Positions 20,643 to 31,842 of a DNA stretch of 64,000 bases are shown here, one piece after another. The stretch's first letter is position 1, and every line of letters begins with the position of its first letter. The notes below the pieces were generated by a model. The model was not told the DNA's origin, made no database searches, and worked only from the letters and a program-made list of their open reading frames with translations. The stretch lies in assembly GCA_024195585.1 (NCBI GenBank), contig SWBL01000284.1:1-64000 (forward strand). The letters run 5' to 3'. The DNA comes from Aureobasidium sp. EXF-3400. Lineage: Eukaryota; Ascomycota; Dothideomycetes; Dothideales; Saccotheciaceae. Both the position numbers and the translations under genes were made by a program.

Positions 20643-22310
20643 GTTGTCTGGGTCGTGCAGTCGGACGCGTTGATGGACTTGGTCGCTAGCAGCGGAAATG
20701 TTGCTCTGGAATCTGAACTTCCTTCTTCCGCGCGGACCTGTTGCTTGGAGGATCCGACGCGGAGCTTGCGGCGCTTTCTTGGCACAAGCTGAGATGCTCA
20801 ATTGGGAAAGTACGCTGACCTGTGCTGCAACTTCATCTTCATCACCCATTCGGACTTCTTCCATTTCGACGTCTCTCATTTCGACGTCTTCATTCGTCTT
20901 GACTGCTATCAGTTCCTCATAGCCGACCTTCTTGCGGGCTATCATAAGCGCCCTCTCTCTTTCTGTCTGTCTGGCCATGACTTGACGATCTTGAAAGATG
21001 GTACTCAGAAGTCTTGTGCACTGAAGGGTACACCACTAGGCAATGGGTGTACGAGGTAAGAGATGTCTGTCGATCAAGAAGGAAGAAGGGTAGAGGAGGG
21101 TAAGAGAGAAGGCTAGGTCTGATAGACTAAGTACTAATGCCAGTCGTTTGGCGTCAAAGCACTATGGTAGTGAGGCACGGCTGATTGATGGACAGTGTTC
21201 CAGTCTTGAGTGTGTGATTGAGAGCAAGCTCTGATGAGGGTCTTGGTAAGGGCAGCGATATAGTTATAGACTCACAACTCTCAAGTGAAACCAAGCACGA
21301 AGGAGTAGCAGCATAAGATGGAGCAACTGAACTTCCTTGTATCGTCAAGGTCGAGGTCGAGGTCGTGAGTAGTAGTGCTCAAAGTCAGTGCGATCTCTGT
21401 AGAAGGCGATAGCAAGAATGGGAACGGAAGTGGAAAGAACAAAATCAATTCTGGTCTAAAGTCAGATAGCCAACCGCAAAGCAACCATTCACTTTTCGCC
21501 CATGTCTGCTTGACTATGCAACTCTCGTAAGAGCAGGAGCTCTAGACAACAACAGAAACCAGACCGAGCATCATGGAAAGGAACAAGACAGACACGAAGA
21601 TAAAAGAAAATCCCTGCGTTACTTAATCTTCATCAGGATGCTCCATTTCCTGTCCGCTGTGTCAAAGACGGAAAAGGTCATCTTTTGTTTCGATCGCAGG
21701 CCATCAAATGGCCTCAACCCCCATCATGACTTCTTTTTTCTCCAACTTGTTGACTCTTCCGAGCGCCCGCTCGCATTTCCCGAATCAGAGCGCAAAAGCA
21801 AACAACAACAAATTCGAACGAAGCACCATCTGATCTGACTGTACATCTCTGCATTCAGAGATGGATGCAACGAACGTCAAATCTGTAGAGGAGAAATTCC
21901 AACTCAGAGATTTCTACCGCACCACACTTTGGAATAAAAGGAAGAAAGGAAACTCGCTCGAGCCGCCCGTTCGGCGTATAAAAGAAAAGAAAAGGACAAA
22001 TAAGAGAGACATCAACAGCGATGCCAGCAGCGGAGAAGCCGGCGGCAGTAGCAGCAAAGCAATTACTCTGAGAAACCAGCTTTATTCGACGTCATGTTGT
22101 CTGTTCAAGCCAAAGCAAAGCTTGTTCATTGCCCTTTGTCGTATGCGTGAAATAATTCGAGAGACTCCAGGGTGAGACGCCGGTAAAGCAGACCGCTGAT
22201 GGGTCGATCGAAGGTCTTGAAAACTTGAAAAGAGTATGCATCGCTAATTCATGATCTGTGTATAGTTTTTTGCCGATAAGTTTTTTGTCTTTTCACATTT
22301 TGTTCTTCTT
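20643..22310. other. Intergenic upstream of CBP80, 3' region of GSK-3
   Basis: About 1.7 kb. Nearest CBP80, minus-strand positions 20978-20643 stay open in frame with it. A plus-strand frame at 21,861-22,175 (104 residues, lysine-rich) has no family motif and is probably chance. No repeats of note. Confidence 0.5.
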
Positions 22311-23899
22311 TTAGTCCAGTCGTGCCATCATAGCATCCTTGGTCAAAGGCGTCAGGTTGTCAATATCGAGACCCTTTGCTGCCAATTGAGGACGAAGGTG
22401 CGGGGGAACGAGCTGGTGGTTCATGTGAGGTGCGATCGAGAGTTCTGGAAACGATCAGTATGCTTGATCACGTCGTTCGGAAAAAAATGCTATCCTTACC
22501 GTGGTGGTTGAAGTTGAAGAGCTCAGGCAGGTCCTTGGTTGCACCTCCAGGGTGACGAGAATCGGGGAATCGAGTGTTAGGGTCTCTCAGCTCATCAAAG
22601 AAGGGGTGGACCATAGCCTCGATAGCGGACAAACGTTGTGTCGGTGTGTATTCGAGAAGCTTAGAAATGAGATCGATGGCGCTGGGATCGGCCTTGCGGA
22701 AGACCTTTTTGGATCAGTGAGCAAAGATTCAGAATGTGACCAGCGAGATATAACTTACCTTGTTGAAGGGATGAGGCTTGATCTGAGGGAACTTGTGCTC
22801 CATGTAGTTGGGGTTCATGGTGCGGATTTGGTCGCGAGTAGGGGTTCCCAGGACCTTGATGATCTCGACCAATTGATCGATACCCGACTCGCCAGGGAAC
22901 AAAGGCTGACCAAGCATGAGCTCAGCCATAACACAACCAGTGGACCAGACATCTAACAAGGTAAACAGGTTAGTCTGCGATCAGCATGCGACGCTTCACA
23001 AGACACGTACCAATCTTTGTTGTGTAGTTGGTTGCGCCGAAGATGAGCTCAGGGGCTCTGTAGTAGCGTGAACAAATGTACGAGACGTTGGGCTCGTTCT
23101 CAATGAGTATCTTGGCACTTCCGAAATCGCAGAGCTTGAGGATGCCGCTGTTGGGGTCGAGAAGCAGGTTTTGAGGCTTGATGTCTCTGTGGCAGATGCC
23201 CTGGCTGTGAATGTAGGCGAGCGAGCGGAACAGCTGGTAAATGTACAGCTTGACCTCGAGAATGGGCATGGTTGTCTTCATCTTATTAAAGTAGCGAGAT
23301 GCGCGGTAGACGGTTTCGGGAACGAATTCGAGCACGAGATTGAGGTAAACCTCGTCTTTCTAAGCAGCCTGCATTAGTGACTGAGTTCGAGGGATCAAAT
23401 GACCTGAGACCTACGCGATCGCCGTTGGAGTAGTAAAAGGCCTTCAGTTCGACGATGTTTGGGTGTCGCACTATCCTCATGATCTGGAGCTCTCTGTTCT
23501 GCGCGGGGTCAGTTGAGAAGAGAGAAGAATGGAGATCGGGGGTTGTCGACCTTGAAGCGCTTGTCCTGGAGCACACGCTTGATGGCAGCATCTTCACCAC
23601 TGGGAGAGAGCTTGGTCTGGAAGACGACACCAAAGGAACCGTTGCCGACGATTTTGCACTGGGTGTACTGCATCTCTTTTGTCTCTCCGGTCAAGCCATC
23701 CTGGACCTTTTCGCGAATTACCTCTGTACGGCGTCAGCACGAGCAAAGCGCAGGAACAGGTCAATGGATGGAAAATGGCGAGCTATATGGCGGATGCGCC
23801 AATGGCACAAGGGAAGGAAATGAACAGCGCGGGGGAGGTGATGGTATCCTTACCGCCCATGCGTAAGCTAGAGAACGCCGAAGGCCTGTTCTGCGACAT
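22311..23899 (-). CDS. GSK3: Glycogen synthase kinase 3 (GSK-3) family protein kinase
   Basis: CMGC serine/threonine kinase of the Rim11/Mds1/Skp1/shaggy group, acting in development, stress and cell-cycle signalling. Seven exons on the minus strand: 23899-23854, 23723-23551, 23498-23415, 23359-23011, 22952-22759, 22704-22500 and 22444-22311, giving 394 residues, normal for fungi. The start reads [20 protein letters not shown]. Visible kinase motifs are the glycine loop GNGSFG (42-47), ATP lysine K64, HRDIKPQN with catalytic D160, DFG (179-181), and the conserved activating tyrosine Y195 in '[17 protein letters not shown]'. The C-terminus [14 protein letters not shown] is typical of fungal GSK-3. 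The intron after exon 2 uses a weak donor, GTCGAC, but has a good CTGAC branch site and keeps the conserved FKNREL join. Other introns are canonical. Confidence 0.96.
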
Positions 23900-26800
23900 G
23901 ATTGCGAATGACAGTGTGATGCAAAGCGAATTGAAGCAAGATCACCAAGGGGTCGGGGGCAGATAGATGTCGAGGGGTGATGTAGCGGTGGTGGTTGACG
24001 AGGTCGGAGGATGCGTCGATGCGGGCCTGTGCTCGGAGCTTGTGTTGACGGATGTTATGCAGCGATGCGCGATCGAGGGGAATTGGGAACTGAGATGAAG
24101 CCGAAAGTGAAGTGTGCCGCGCCAGGTGCAGAGTACAGGAGGGCTGCTGTGATGAAAGTGCGCAGTCAGTGTCTGGTGGGGGACGAGGACAGAGAGAGCA
24201 GTGGGCAGGACAGGCAATTGTGAGGGTCGAGAGTGTCACCTGCGCCGCGCTTGAAACGAGGAACACCACTGCCCACGTGATTGCCTAGCTGATGATTGTC
24301 TTACCTGAGATGCTCGTTGTTTCTTGTTCTTTTTCAATCGGCGTTGGCTGGGCTATTGAAGGACTCGACAATGCTCCAAAAAATGATGCTCTTTCTGCTA
24401 GGGAAGTTCGAGTGGTGGTTGAAGGCATCAGCAGCTCTTTCCCTAAAACGTTGGTTTTGCCCATCCGCTGCGCACCGCATCCCTCACCCCGCTTTACTCC
24501 TCGCCCAATTGTCACTCATCTCATCATGGAGCTAATCCTGAACATGTACGCATGACCTACAGGCCGCTTCGATGAGGCTGCCATCATCCTCTTGCTATTC
24601 TCAATGCCTATTTGCCCGTTGAATCTTCAATTGAGAAGCTTTTAGCCCTCTGTCCTGTCTTGATATCCTTGCGCATCTTCCTCTTTGTTTACCATCTCAA
24701 AACGAGCCCATTACCACACTCACTGCTCTGCGTCTGGCCCTCAACGGCTCCCGCCCAGGAGTTCAATCTCTGCTGTCCATGTGACTTGCTCGGTCGCTAG
24801 CGTCGGGCCCAGGCGCTTTGCACTCTTGCTGATTCGTCAGGGCACCCAATACGCAAGTGGCTGACATGTCTGCCGGGATCCGCACTTGACCATCTCTCTT
24901 TCACAAGTCTTGCCCAGCTTGCAAATGCATCATGATTCTGTAAACTTCAAGAGAGAGAGCCAATTGCAGTTTGTCGCCCTCGCCCGCAGCCATACAAATG
25001 TGCGCGGCAGCGCGCCCTGTTCATGTCACTGCATTGCGTCAAGCTGCCAGGGGATGCAGGGATAATCATCATGATCATGCCCTTGTCTGTTTGCTGTTTC
25101 TCGATCTCAACAGCCTTCCAGCCGAACATCACTTCACTACTTGCTGACCAACAGCGCTTGTCTGCATTACGAGCTCATGCCTAAATTCACATGAGATTTG
25201 GCTGGTGAAACGGACAATTCCTCCCGATTTTTGTTGAAGGAGGTTGCTGAATCAAAGTTCGCACTACATGACAGCCGCATGTTCGTTGACTTAGTTGTCT
25301 GTTGCTTGACCCAGACTTTTGCTCATTTTGTCTCGTTCCGCCGCCAACAACTACCAATTCGGCTGCTCTCATGTTCATCTTGCTTGTGTTGAAGCCTCAA
25401 CGCTGAAACAACCAATCCCAGATCTGCACAAACCAAACATTGTTGCACTTCGGAATGTCTCACGTCCGAGAGCAGAAACGGACCTGATACCCGTCATCGT
25501 CTTGAACCGTTGTCATACTTCTAGTGAACCACAACTGATGCGCGCAGTGCCAGATTGATGGAACATCATCAATCCTTCGCCTCGACTAGTGCGTCGTCCC
25601 TCGCTGTCCAACAGCATGCTCTTTGACGATAGCCAAAGAACAATTGCCTCAATAAAGCAATACCAGCCAGAACGCACATCCTCGCATCAAAATGCTGTCA
25701 GGCTTCGGCTGGGTATCTGTTTTTGAACTTGTTGACCTCGTGGCTGCACTCGTGCGCACAGCTGCAAGAAGTCGATGCAAGCCGTAGTCGCCGCATCGGT
25801 CGACCTGCAGGAACATGATTGATGATCTTGCACACCGACCAATCCGCTGCCCGTCAGGATCTTGTAACTCAACTTATGCCTCTGCGCTGGCTTGACTTCG
25901 GTAGTTGTCACCACGCAAACACCAACCCCGCGCGCTGTCGCCATCTATCGCTGGTCCAGAGTAACACTATGCTTGTCCGCCTTGCGTTTGCTCAGCTATC
26001 CCGACAACCACTGAGCTTCCAAACGCATGCAGATAAGCGAGTCAAGAAGGTAAACAGCTCAGGGCACGACCACACACGGCACATCTCCAAGGGTCACGGC
26101 TTTTGCATCCTTCAACGAGCTTAATATCGGTGCCTCTGTCAATCCCCCACGTCTGTTCCTCATGATCAGATTAGTTCGGCACCTGCAGATGGTCGGGAAT
26201 GCTATCAGCATGATATCGACCTCACCCTGCATTGAAGACACATCACGAGGTATAGTTTTTGAGAGTCACATACTCCTCTTATGTGCCGTAATCGCTTGTA
26301 AGATGGACACAGACCTGCTATATGCATGCAGACTCTTGGGCAATATTCACATGTTTTCTCACTGCCATCCTCTGCCTACCTTTCGGTCAACTCGTGTCGC
26401 GTGTCACTGAATCTTAACACATGTGCTCACTATGTTGACGGTCAATGGTCCGCTTGTTCTATAACGCACGTAGAGAGAAAGAGTCATCAAGTCTCACTGC
26501 AGTCTCGGCACTGCATTTTACTACCAAGCAAGGCACGTGAGGCGGATCCCATTGGTGGTGTTTGTCTGTGTTCTCAATTAGACGCTCTCAGGTCAAGGGC
26601 ATTATCGTTCCTGACCAGCAGCAAAGAACAAAATAGGATATTCCCTCTGCTGAGAAACAGTGAGCATCCTGCTGTCTACGCCATTTAACAAGATACATAG
26701 ATACATTTAACTTCCAGAAAGTGCAGCCATCAACAGTATGAACAAGTCATCTACATATCTTTTAACCTCATGCCTGTTCTGCTCACTCGGAAGAGCGTAG

Positions 26801-27760
26801 ACCGAACATTATGAACCTCGTCACCAACAAAACACATGTTCTCCACCGATCAAAATACTCTTTGATCGATCTTTCCATATTGTAATGACCCATCGCATAT
26901 CAACGCATCCATATTATTCCCGCCGTTGTTCGTCGATTCTGGAGCCTTCCGAATGATCGTGATCGACAAAGACGAACGAAAAGATTTCGGAAGGGGTTCG
27001 AGTAGACAACGTGGGTCCTTTTTTCAAGCCCACAATCCGCGATTCATGAACAGCAACAGTTGAACATCTGTTTTGCTCCACTTGTGTGTGTGTTGATGGA
27101 ACTGCGAACAGCAAACATTAGAAATCAACACTGGCGTTGCTGACTGACGTAGTTGGTGGACGATCGCTTTTTTTTTTGCGACATGGCGTCAGTGTCTGGT
27201 GTGCCTGAGCTGAGTGCCTGATCATGATACCTGACATCTATTGATATTCTATGAATTAAGTTTCGCCTTGTTGAGTTTAATGGTCATGTCTACTTGTCCT
27301 TATCTTTTCTTTGTAATCAACAAATGGTGCAAATGCTGGATAATCAATTCTAATTTTGCTTGCTTTCAGGCTACCTACCACGTACCTACTTATTCGAAGA
27401 CCTCGTATCGAAGATCCTGCAGAGCCAGGAGAGAGAATACGAGACTTGGCTACAACAGTTCGGAATCACAACAGAGCAAAACAATCACTATGAGTCCAAT
27501 AACAAGGATTTCAAGATTTTCAATCATTGGTTGTCAAATGTGTTTTGTAATTCTTGAGCAGGAGACATTCCATTCGGGTTTGCCAGGGTTTCTCGTAAGC
27601 AGAAAATGGTCACTTGAATCATCAATAGGTGATTAGAGGTCCGCTGCATCTGGTGCCAGCTTCTCAGTAAGATAATTCGAGTGACCACAGCAGTAAAGGC
27701 CGTAGAGTGAAATCAGTCGTTTGTAATGACCCTGGCCTCCAAATCTTGGTTCTTTCCCTT
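23900..27760. other. Intergenic, gene-poor
   Basis: Nearly 4 kb between the GSK-3 start and the end of the deadenylase gene. It holds GSK-3 promoter and leader (24.5 kb downwards). The rest shows only short frames without motifs, apart from an orphan exon-like frame at 27,370-27,557 and a T10 run at 27,168-27,177. No transposon or RNA gene was recognised. Confidence 0.5.
27370..27557 (+). CDS. Orphan exon-like frame
   Basis: After a strong acceptor (TGCTTTCAG at 27361-27369) an open frame reads 'YLPRTYLFEDLVSKILQSQ' and continues about 60 residues in all, charged and aromatic, ending HWLSNVFCNS then a stop. It looks like a genuine C-terminal exon. No matching upstream exon with a start codon was found, so it may be a gene remnant or a very short gene. 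The family is not recognised. Confidence 0.22.
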
Positions 27761-29752
27761 TCAGTCCAAAACGGCAACTCCCTCCTGTGTGCCAAAGACA
27801 CGTAGTTTGTTACCATAGACCTTCCAGAAGCCAGACTGGAAAGATGGCATCACGGTGCCTACTTCACGCTCTTCCCAATTCACGTTTTCTGCTGTCAGCA
27901 CGGGAATAGTATCCCAAGCTGCACCCACACGAGAGTCAGAGATGCCATCCGTGTCTGCAACTACAGGATCAGATGCATGTGCGTCTTCAGAGGGCAAAGC
28001 ATCAAACTCAAGAACCTCCTCTGGTGTCTTTACTCCATCTTCTTCAGAGACGTCAAGGCTGTCTTGGAGTTGGTCGAAAGCTGTAGCGTGGGCAAAGCGA
28101 CCGCCTTGATGCGCTGGAGTTGTAGGAGCAGTAGCCTTTGACTTCTTGTTCTTCTTTTTCTTCTTCTTGGACTTTTTGCTCGCTGTGCCTGATTCATTTT
28201 CGGTTATCTCTAGCTCAGTGGTTTGTTCGGCTAGTGAATCTTCTGATGTTGGTTGATCTGATGTCTGGTTGCTTTGCTGGCTCGACGTGATTGTTTGCCC
28301 TGCCAAAACCTTCAAGGGCGCCTGAAGAAGGCCTTTGACACTATCAATCGCCGAATTAATTACAGAAGGCGTATTGGTATCAAGTTGAACGCCACCAACG
28401 TCGACATCTGGTGGTGTAGGTGGAATTGTGTTTTGAAGCTCATCGTGATCATAATTTCCCGCGAGCTCGAGTTTTGCTGAAAGACGCACAGCAACTTCAG
28501 CTGTGAGCATGCTGTCGTAGCCAGCTTCGTGGAATGCCGTAGTATTAGTGTACTTGTTGTACTGTTCGTGTGTAATGACGTTAGGCTTCTGTTGTTCTGA
28601 TAGCTTCTCTGCTATTTGTTCGAGAGATGACTGAGGATTGATGTCACCACAGTTGTGAGTGGCCATGTATTTCGTGTCGACAATAATCGGGAAGAGTTCG
28701 TGGATCAAGCTGCCAAACTCATCCACAGTGTCAGGTAATGCTCCGATGAAGGTTCTGTAGAAGTAAATTAGGTCGAGGAAGAGGTTATGACCAAAAAGAG
28801 CAGTCTTCTTGTTGCGAATCATGTGCTTAGCGCGATTGAAGCGTGATTTCAAGTGGTCAAGATCGACAAATCCAGAGACACCTCCCAGAGTTGTGGCAAA
28901 TGACCGAACATCAATGCCTTCAGGAGAATTTCCACAAAGAGCTTCCACGATCCATCTGAATCCTGTTTGTCGGACAATCCGGTCATGAACCTCTCGCTTG
29001 CGCTGAGCCTTGATATACTCCTCGCGTTCAGGATCGAGTCTAGAGACACGAACCAGACCTTTGTTGGGTATGCTGACAAGGTCGGGGTACTCAGCACGCA
29101 CGATCTGGTGCACCAGACGTCTCTCGAAACGATTCAGCTCAGGATTGGCATCTGTGCTAGTGTTCAAGGGGCCAATGACAACAGAGTGTGCACTCGGCTT
29201 TCCAGTTTTGAGCCAGTCATCAACCTCTGATCGAACCCTTCTCAGAAACTCTAGAGCTTGCACATCTTCTGGCTTGATCTCAATGTCGGTGAAAGATGAT
29301 CTGTCGTTCCTTGCGGCTGCTCGTTCTTCTGCCAGTTGTGCTTCATCCCTGGACAGATATGGAACTCCGGAAGTGAAAGGAAGATCGAACTTGAAGCCAA
29401 CTCCAAGCAGGAACTCGGCAGCTCCACTGTGAAAAGAGAAGGTCCGATCGATGTCTAATCGCTCCTCGATGATTGGACTGAGATTGAAGTTGAAGGGCTT
29501 GCAGACGTAGGCATCTTGAAGCACATCGTCCTTAACGCATGTGAGGCCAATCTGTAAGATCTGATACTGCTCGGCGGCCTTTTTGGTTTCAAGGTAGCGC
29601 TCCTGCAGCGAGGGTTTGCCAGGCTTTTCCTTTGCTTGTCCCTTGACAGGTACGCCGGAAAGTTCTAGGTCGAAAGACACAAAATGAGCTTCTGCGATAG
29701 CCTCAAGGACATCAAGAAGACGGGAGGGAAAAGATGATTTATCTATATCCAT
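27761..29752 (-). CDS. PARN-like CAF1-domain 3'-exoribonuclease (poly(A) deadenylase)
   Basis: DEDD-family nuclease of the PARN/CAF1 group, expected to shorten poly(A) or trim the 3' ends of small RNAs. Single exon, 663 residues from the ATG at 29752; the frame is open further upstream but without an ATG. The first acidic pair is D28 and E30 in 'HFVSFDLELSG'. The later aspartates lie in 'GHNLFLDLIYFYRTFIGALPD' and in 'HEAGYDSMLTAEVAVRL', the latter preceded by histidine as in DEDDh enzymes. 'ETKKAAEQYQILQIGLTC' and 'FKFDLPFTSGVPYLSRDE' are family blocks. Downstream of the nuclease is a lysine-rich run (SKKSKKKKKKNKKSK), a likely nuclear or nucleolar signal. No R3H or RRM domain is evident, unlike vertebrate PARN. 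It is divergent to the Pex26 gene across 516 bp. Confidence 0.85.
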   Translation of the reverse strand: MDIDKSSFPSRLLDVLEAIAEAHFVSFDLELSGVPVKGQAKEKPGKPSLQERYLETKKAAEQYQILQIGLTCVKDDVLQDAYVCKPFNFNLSPIIEERLDIDRTFSFHSGAAEFLLGVGFKFDLPFTSGVPYLSRDEAQLAEERAAARNDRSSFTDIEIKPEDVQALEFLRRVRSEVDDWLKTGKPSAHSVVIGPLNTSTDANPELNRFERRLVHQIVRAEYPDLVSIPNKGLVRVSRLDPEREEYIKAQRKREVHDRIVRQTGFRWIVEALCGNSPEGIDVRSFATTLGGVSGFVDLDHLKSRFNRAKHMIRNKKTALFGHNLFLDLIYFYRTFIGALPDTVDEFGSLIHELFPIIVDTKYMATHNCGDINPQSSLEQIAEKLSEQQKPNVITHEQYNKYTNTTAFHEAGYDSMLTAEVAVRLSAKLELAGNYDHDELQNTIPPTPPDVDVGGVQLDTNTPSVINSAIDSVKGLLQAPLKVLAGQTITSSQQSNQTSDQPTSEDSLAEQTTELEITENESGTASKKSKKKKKKNKKSKATAPTTPAHQGGRFAHATAFDQLQDSLDVSEEDGVKTPEEVLEFDALPSEDAHASDPVVADTDGISDSRVGAAWDTIPVLTAENVNWEEREVGTVMPSFQSGFWKVYGNKLRVFGTQEGVAVLD

Positions 29753-30268
29753 GTTGGAGAATGATGAGAGGACGGCAGATAGGCCGTGCAGGGCCTTGTA
29801 AGTAAAGGGCAGAGGCAAATCGCAGCAGATCGGAGTTATTTGCGCTGAATGGAGAAGACAAATAATTGAGAGGCAAACGAATACCTACCGCGCTAAGTCA
29901 ATTGTTTTAACGCAACAAGCTCTGAGTCTAGAGCAAATACCTCAAAGACTATTGCCCTATCTATACACACTGATTATGCAGTGCGTTGGTGATAGAGATG
30001 TGAAGGTGAGAGCAAGAGACCGTTTAGGACACGCTGAATGCATCTTGAATCATCAGCTGAGAGTAGCGTTTGGTTAGGCGGTCACGCGTGGCATGAGCAT
30101 GAAAAGGTCCGTGCACCGGTCAACCTCGGCTCATCCGCGATCAGCAGCCGGTGAAGGAAGGAATGACTGGGGAAAGGTGAGGATAACAACAAGATTCATA
30201 GCCGACCAGGGGGCCACATCTTCTCAGTAGTCGTACGTTCGCTGCTCGAGAAAAGAGCCTTGAGCGAC
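29753..30268. promoter_or_regulatory. Shared divergent promoter region (deadenylase / Pex26)
   Basis: A 516-bp gap between two divergent start codons, so it must hold both promoters. No specific operator was identified. Confidence 0.45.
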
Positions 30269-31641
30269 ATGCCAACTGACTCGACGGCGTCAACCATGTC
30301 GTATGAGGATTCACTCTCATCACAATACCTGGCCTCGTCCATCTCGTCGCTCTCGTCGGCCCGCGCCCAGTCGTCGCAAATAGCCAGAACCTACCGCCAG
30401 GCTGCCCAATTGTTCCTCACCCGCAGGCTTTATGAAGCCTTGTCTACCATTGATCCCATCATCTCGCCCGAAGCTCCGGACTCGCCTTTCCAGCAAGACG
30501 ACCAGACCGACCGCCATGCTGCGCCTGTCGCATTCGCATCCAAGACTAGCCGCGTCAAAGTCTGGAGCTTCTACTTGACCCTGCTCAATGCCATTATAGA
30601 ACTGGGTCCCGAGGAAGGCAAGCTGGTCTTTGGAAGCTCCAAATGGCGAGAACTGGCCTCGTACGCTCGTCAAGGTACCATCTGGGATCTCGTTGTCAAG
30701 CAGGGTTATCAAGGTAATGAGGGCGCTGTGGATGCCGAGGTCGTCGTCAATCTGTAAGAAACTTCCAAAGCTATACCGTCGCAAAATGTCTGACATGGAA
30801 TAGTGCGACATTGCTTCTGGCACACATGCCGTCACAAAAGCTGAACCAGCAGCGTCTCGAGACCTACCTGTCCGCCTTGTCAAACCCCAGCTTTGACATT
30901 ACTGCCCATTTCGAAGCCTCTCAGCAATCCATGCGCAACTCGTCCCACCACAATGGAACAAGTACCCCTCGTGATTTGAATACCCGTCTCAAGCTCCTCG
31001 AGCTTTATACTCTCCATGTTCTGCCTCAAAACGACGAATGGGACTATGCTCGTGACTTCATCAGCATGAGCGAGGTTCTAGACGATGAGAGAAGGGATGC
31101 TTTCCTACAAGCACTTCACACATTGAAAGAAGAGAAGGAACTGGACGGAATCCGAGAGAAGGAGCTCCAGCGTCGCCAGGACGAAGAGATGCAACAAAGG
31201 CGTCTCGAGGAAGAGAGACGCCGAAAGGAAGAAGCCAGAGCGGAACAGGAGAAAAGGCGAAGGGAAGCTGATGAGAGACCACGTACAGCCGGCTCGCAAA
31301 ACAGAACGCCCTCGAACTCTAGCAACAACAACTCCAGAGCAGGACAGACTAACAGAAACCAACCTGCGTCGAGGGCGAAGGCTCCGCAGAAGAAAGCCGC
31401 GCCTCCTTCACCGCGCGTGAATCGCTCGATATTTGCGACCATGCAAGCGGCTGTGCTGAATGCTGGAAAATCCGTCGGTCAAAATCCCATGGTGTTGCTC
31501 CGATTTGTGCTTTTTCTGATGGCTTTCACATTGGCATTTGCACGTCGAGATGTTAGGGATAAAGTCAAGCGGAGCTTACAGGGCGGACTACATAAAGTAC
31601 AGAGGACGATAGGCATGGGTGTGAAGGTCTCCTATATCTGA
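30269..31641 (+). CDS. PEX26: Peroxin 26 (Pex15/Pex26-type peroxisomal tail-anchored protein)
   Basis: Anchors the Pex1-Pex6 AAA complex at the peroxisome for recycling the import receptor Pex5. Exons 30269-30753 and 30804-31641, 440 residues; the intron is GTAAGA...AATAG with branch GTCTGAC. Residues about 20-180 form a helical repeat part with 'QIARTYRQAAQLFLTRRLYEAL' and 'VWSFYLTLLNAIIELGPEEGK', then 'VVVNLATLLLAHMPSQKLNQQR', matching the fungal proteins annotated as peroxin 26. A long charged E/R/K coiled coil follows ('ELQRRQDEEMQQRRLEEE'), then a linker, one hydrophobic helix at about 388-407 (NPMVLLRFVLFLMAFTLAFA) and a basic tail. That is the tail-anchor topology expected. A second ATG at 30296 is also possible. 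Identity rests on recalled family features. Confidence 0.72.
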
Positions 31642-31842
31642 AATAATTTATAGCAAATAATAGACCCAACGAAGATGTTCCTGCATGGTCGTGCATGATG
31701 CTACTTGCAGATGAGTTTGTACATTGATGGCTTGGCGCAGATTGTTTGGCGCTAGAGCATCACGAGCACTTTTTTGTAGCGCGCCGACTAGACGTGTTGT
31801 TGTTTGCTCCCTCAGCCGTCTCCCTCGGTATCGGTCGAGTGA

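Noticed and set aside
21861..22175. 104-residue lysine-rich frame
   Set aside because: No motif, and placed between the CBP80 promoter and the GSK-3 3' region. Probably chance.
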